From positions 1 through 6,647 of the forward strand of contig CANLGS010000233.1 in the NCBI GenBank assembly GCA_947490035.1: a stretch of 6,647 nucleotides of DNA. The letters run 5' to 3'. Below the pieces are notes generated by a model, which was given only the letters and a program-made list of their open reading frames with translations, made no database searches and was not told the DNA's origin. Shown here piece by piece: positions 6,082 to 6,647 of the stretch; positions within the stretch are counted from its first letter, which is position 1, and every line of letters starts with the position of its first letter. Made by a program: the position numbers and the translations under genes. The DNA is from Gemmataceae bacterium (lineage in GTDB: Bacteria; Planctomycetota; Planctomycetia; Gemmatales; Gemmataceae).

Positions 6082-6124
6082 GGGTTGGGCGAAGGCGAGC
6101 GACTCCCACAACAACAGCGAAGAA

Positions 6125-6132
6125 AAGGAGGG
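6125..6132 (+). promoter_or_regulatory. Shine-Dalgarno match touching the start codon
   Basis: AAGGAGGG ends directly against the ATG at 6133, with no spacer. It is the strongest Shine-Dalgarno match in the window, yet a 5-9 base gap is normal, so it may work poorly. No better in-frame start lies five to nine bases downstream. The TTG at 6085 is upstream and would read through this motif. Confidence 0.45.
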
Positions 6133-6396
6133 ATGGCACAATTTCTATGGCTCGATTGGAACTTGGCGAAGTTGGAACTGCACCATCTCTCGCCGGACGA
6201 GGTGGAGTTCGCGTGGGAACACCGGCGCGACGTTGACGAGTGGGACGAACCGGCACCGGGCGTCGAGAGTTACGGCCGCGTTCCGAATGGCCGGTGGGTG
6301 AAGATCGTCTGGCGGTACAACGGGTTCGGCGACGGAGACCTGATCTTCATCATCACCGCGTACCACATGCCGCACCCGCCGAACCTGAACCGCTAA
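6133..6396 (+). CDS. Small BrnT-like protein inserted in the atp operon
   Basis: The ORF encodes 87 residues and is not an ATP synthase subunit. Its layout resembles the BrnT/DUF4258 fold, a RelE-like family that includes the toxins of BrnT-BrnA pairs: an aromatic start with LWLDWNLAKLELHHLSP (5-21), a helix DEVEFAWEH (22-30), a strand-like GRVPNGRWVKIVWRY (48-62) and a final IFIITAYHM (71-79) that mirrors the ITAR strand of BrnT. It is rich in Trp (six) and acidic residues. No BrnA-like antitoxin follows: the next gene is atpG, 24 bp on. The strand, spacing and even codon use imply co-transcription. The family call rests on pattern memory, and toxicity is not implied. A TTG at 6085 would add 16 residues of doubtful quality. 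Confidence 0.55.
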   Translation: MAQFLWLDWNLAKLELHHLSPDEVEFAWEHRRDVDEWDEPAPGVESYGRVPNGRWVKIVWRYNGFGDGDLIFIITAYHMPHPPNLNR

Positions 6397-6420
6397 CCGC
6401 ACAACGAGAAACGTACTGCG

Positions 6421-6647
6421 ATGGCTAACCTGCGTGTCCTCGTGAAGCGCCGCAAGGCGGTGCGGAACATCCGCAAGATCACGAAGACGATGGAACTGAT
6501 CGCGACCGCCCGCTTCAAGAAGGCGCTCGACCGCGCCATGGAAGCCGAGGCGTACACTCGCAAGATCGCCGAACTCGCGGCCGACCTGAGCAAGAACGCG
6601 GGCGATGTCAGCCACCCGCTGCTCGTCACGCGCCCCGTGAAGAAAAC
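6421..6647 (+). CDS. atpG: ATP synthase subunit gamma, N-terminal part (cut by window edge)
   Basis: Gamma is the central rotor shaft that turns inside the alpha-beta hexamer. The window shows 75 codons plus two bases of about 290 expected. The N-terminal helix that forms half of the coiled coil is clear: RRKAVRNIRKITKTMELIATARFKKA resembles the conserved gamma N terminus, and it is followed by a second charged helix (about 37-60) and then HPLLVTRPVKK. The ATG at 6421 gives the usual short Met-Ala-Asn-Leu lead. The ribosome site is weak, with GAGA at 6406-6409, 11 bases upstream. It is separated from atpA by 500 bp, far more than in typical operons, because of the palindromic element and the BrnT-like ORF. 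Confidence 0.93.
   Translation, partial: MANLRVLVKRRKAVRNIRKITKTMELIATARFKKALDRAMEAEAYTRKIAELAADLSKNAGDVSHPLLVTRPVKK

Noticed and set aside
4049..6256. 735-codon open frame on the - strand opposite atpH, atpA and the BrnT-like ORF
   Set aside because: It is antisense to a clear alpha subunit, is rich in Arg/His/Asp/Val as expected from the reverse of GC-biased codons, and has no family motif.

Overview
The window is about 6.6 kb of GC-rich bacterial DNA holding most of an F-type (F1Fo) ATP synthase operon on the + strand. It reads atpZ-like, atpI, atpB (a), atpE (c), atpF (b), atpH (delta), atpA (alpha), a small BrnT-like ORF, and the first 75 codons of atpG (gamma). The genes for beta and epsilon (atpD, atpC) presumably lie beyond the right edge. 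I infer a planctomycete, probably a Gemmata relative. The grounds are the high GC, the Sec-type leaders on subunits b and c, a divergent gene with a Rho_N-like head and a Lys/Pro/Ala tail, and intergenic hairpin repeats of a kind I recall from such genomes. No marker gene in the window settles the taxonomy.

Layout: positions 1-198 (- strand) carry the 5' end of the Rho_N-like gene. Positions 199-819 are a roughly 620-bp divergent intergenic region. Its most notable content is an 18-bp operator-like palindrome at 729-746, which matches the Rex redox-repressor consensus at 13 of 14 specified positions and lies just before a plausible sigma70-type promoter. The operon then runs to the right edge. 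The first two genes overlap by 4 bp and atpH/atpA by 11 bp. Other junctions are opened by non-coding elements: a 7-bp tandem repeat between atpB and atpE, a perfect 29-bp-stem hairpin between atpF and atpH, and a 124-bp nested palindrome followed by the BrnT-like ORF between atpA and atpG.

How the parts work together: a, b and c form the membrane Fo motor; delta, alpha and gamma belong to the stator and F1 head; AtpZ and AtpI are accessory membrane proteins linked to assembly or ion supply. The c-subunit has the carboxylate E81 but not the usual sodium ligands, so proton coupling is the likely mode. The main oddities are the redox-type operator, a net insertion of about 56 residues in alpha, a His-rich extracytoplasmic N-terminal extension on b, and a foreign-looking small gene inside the operon.
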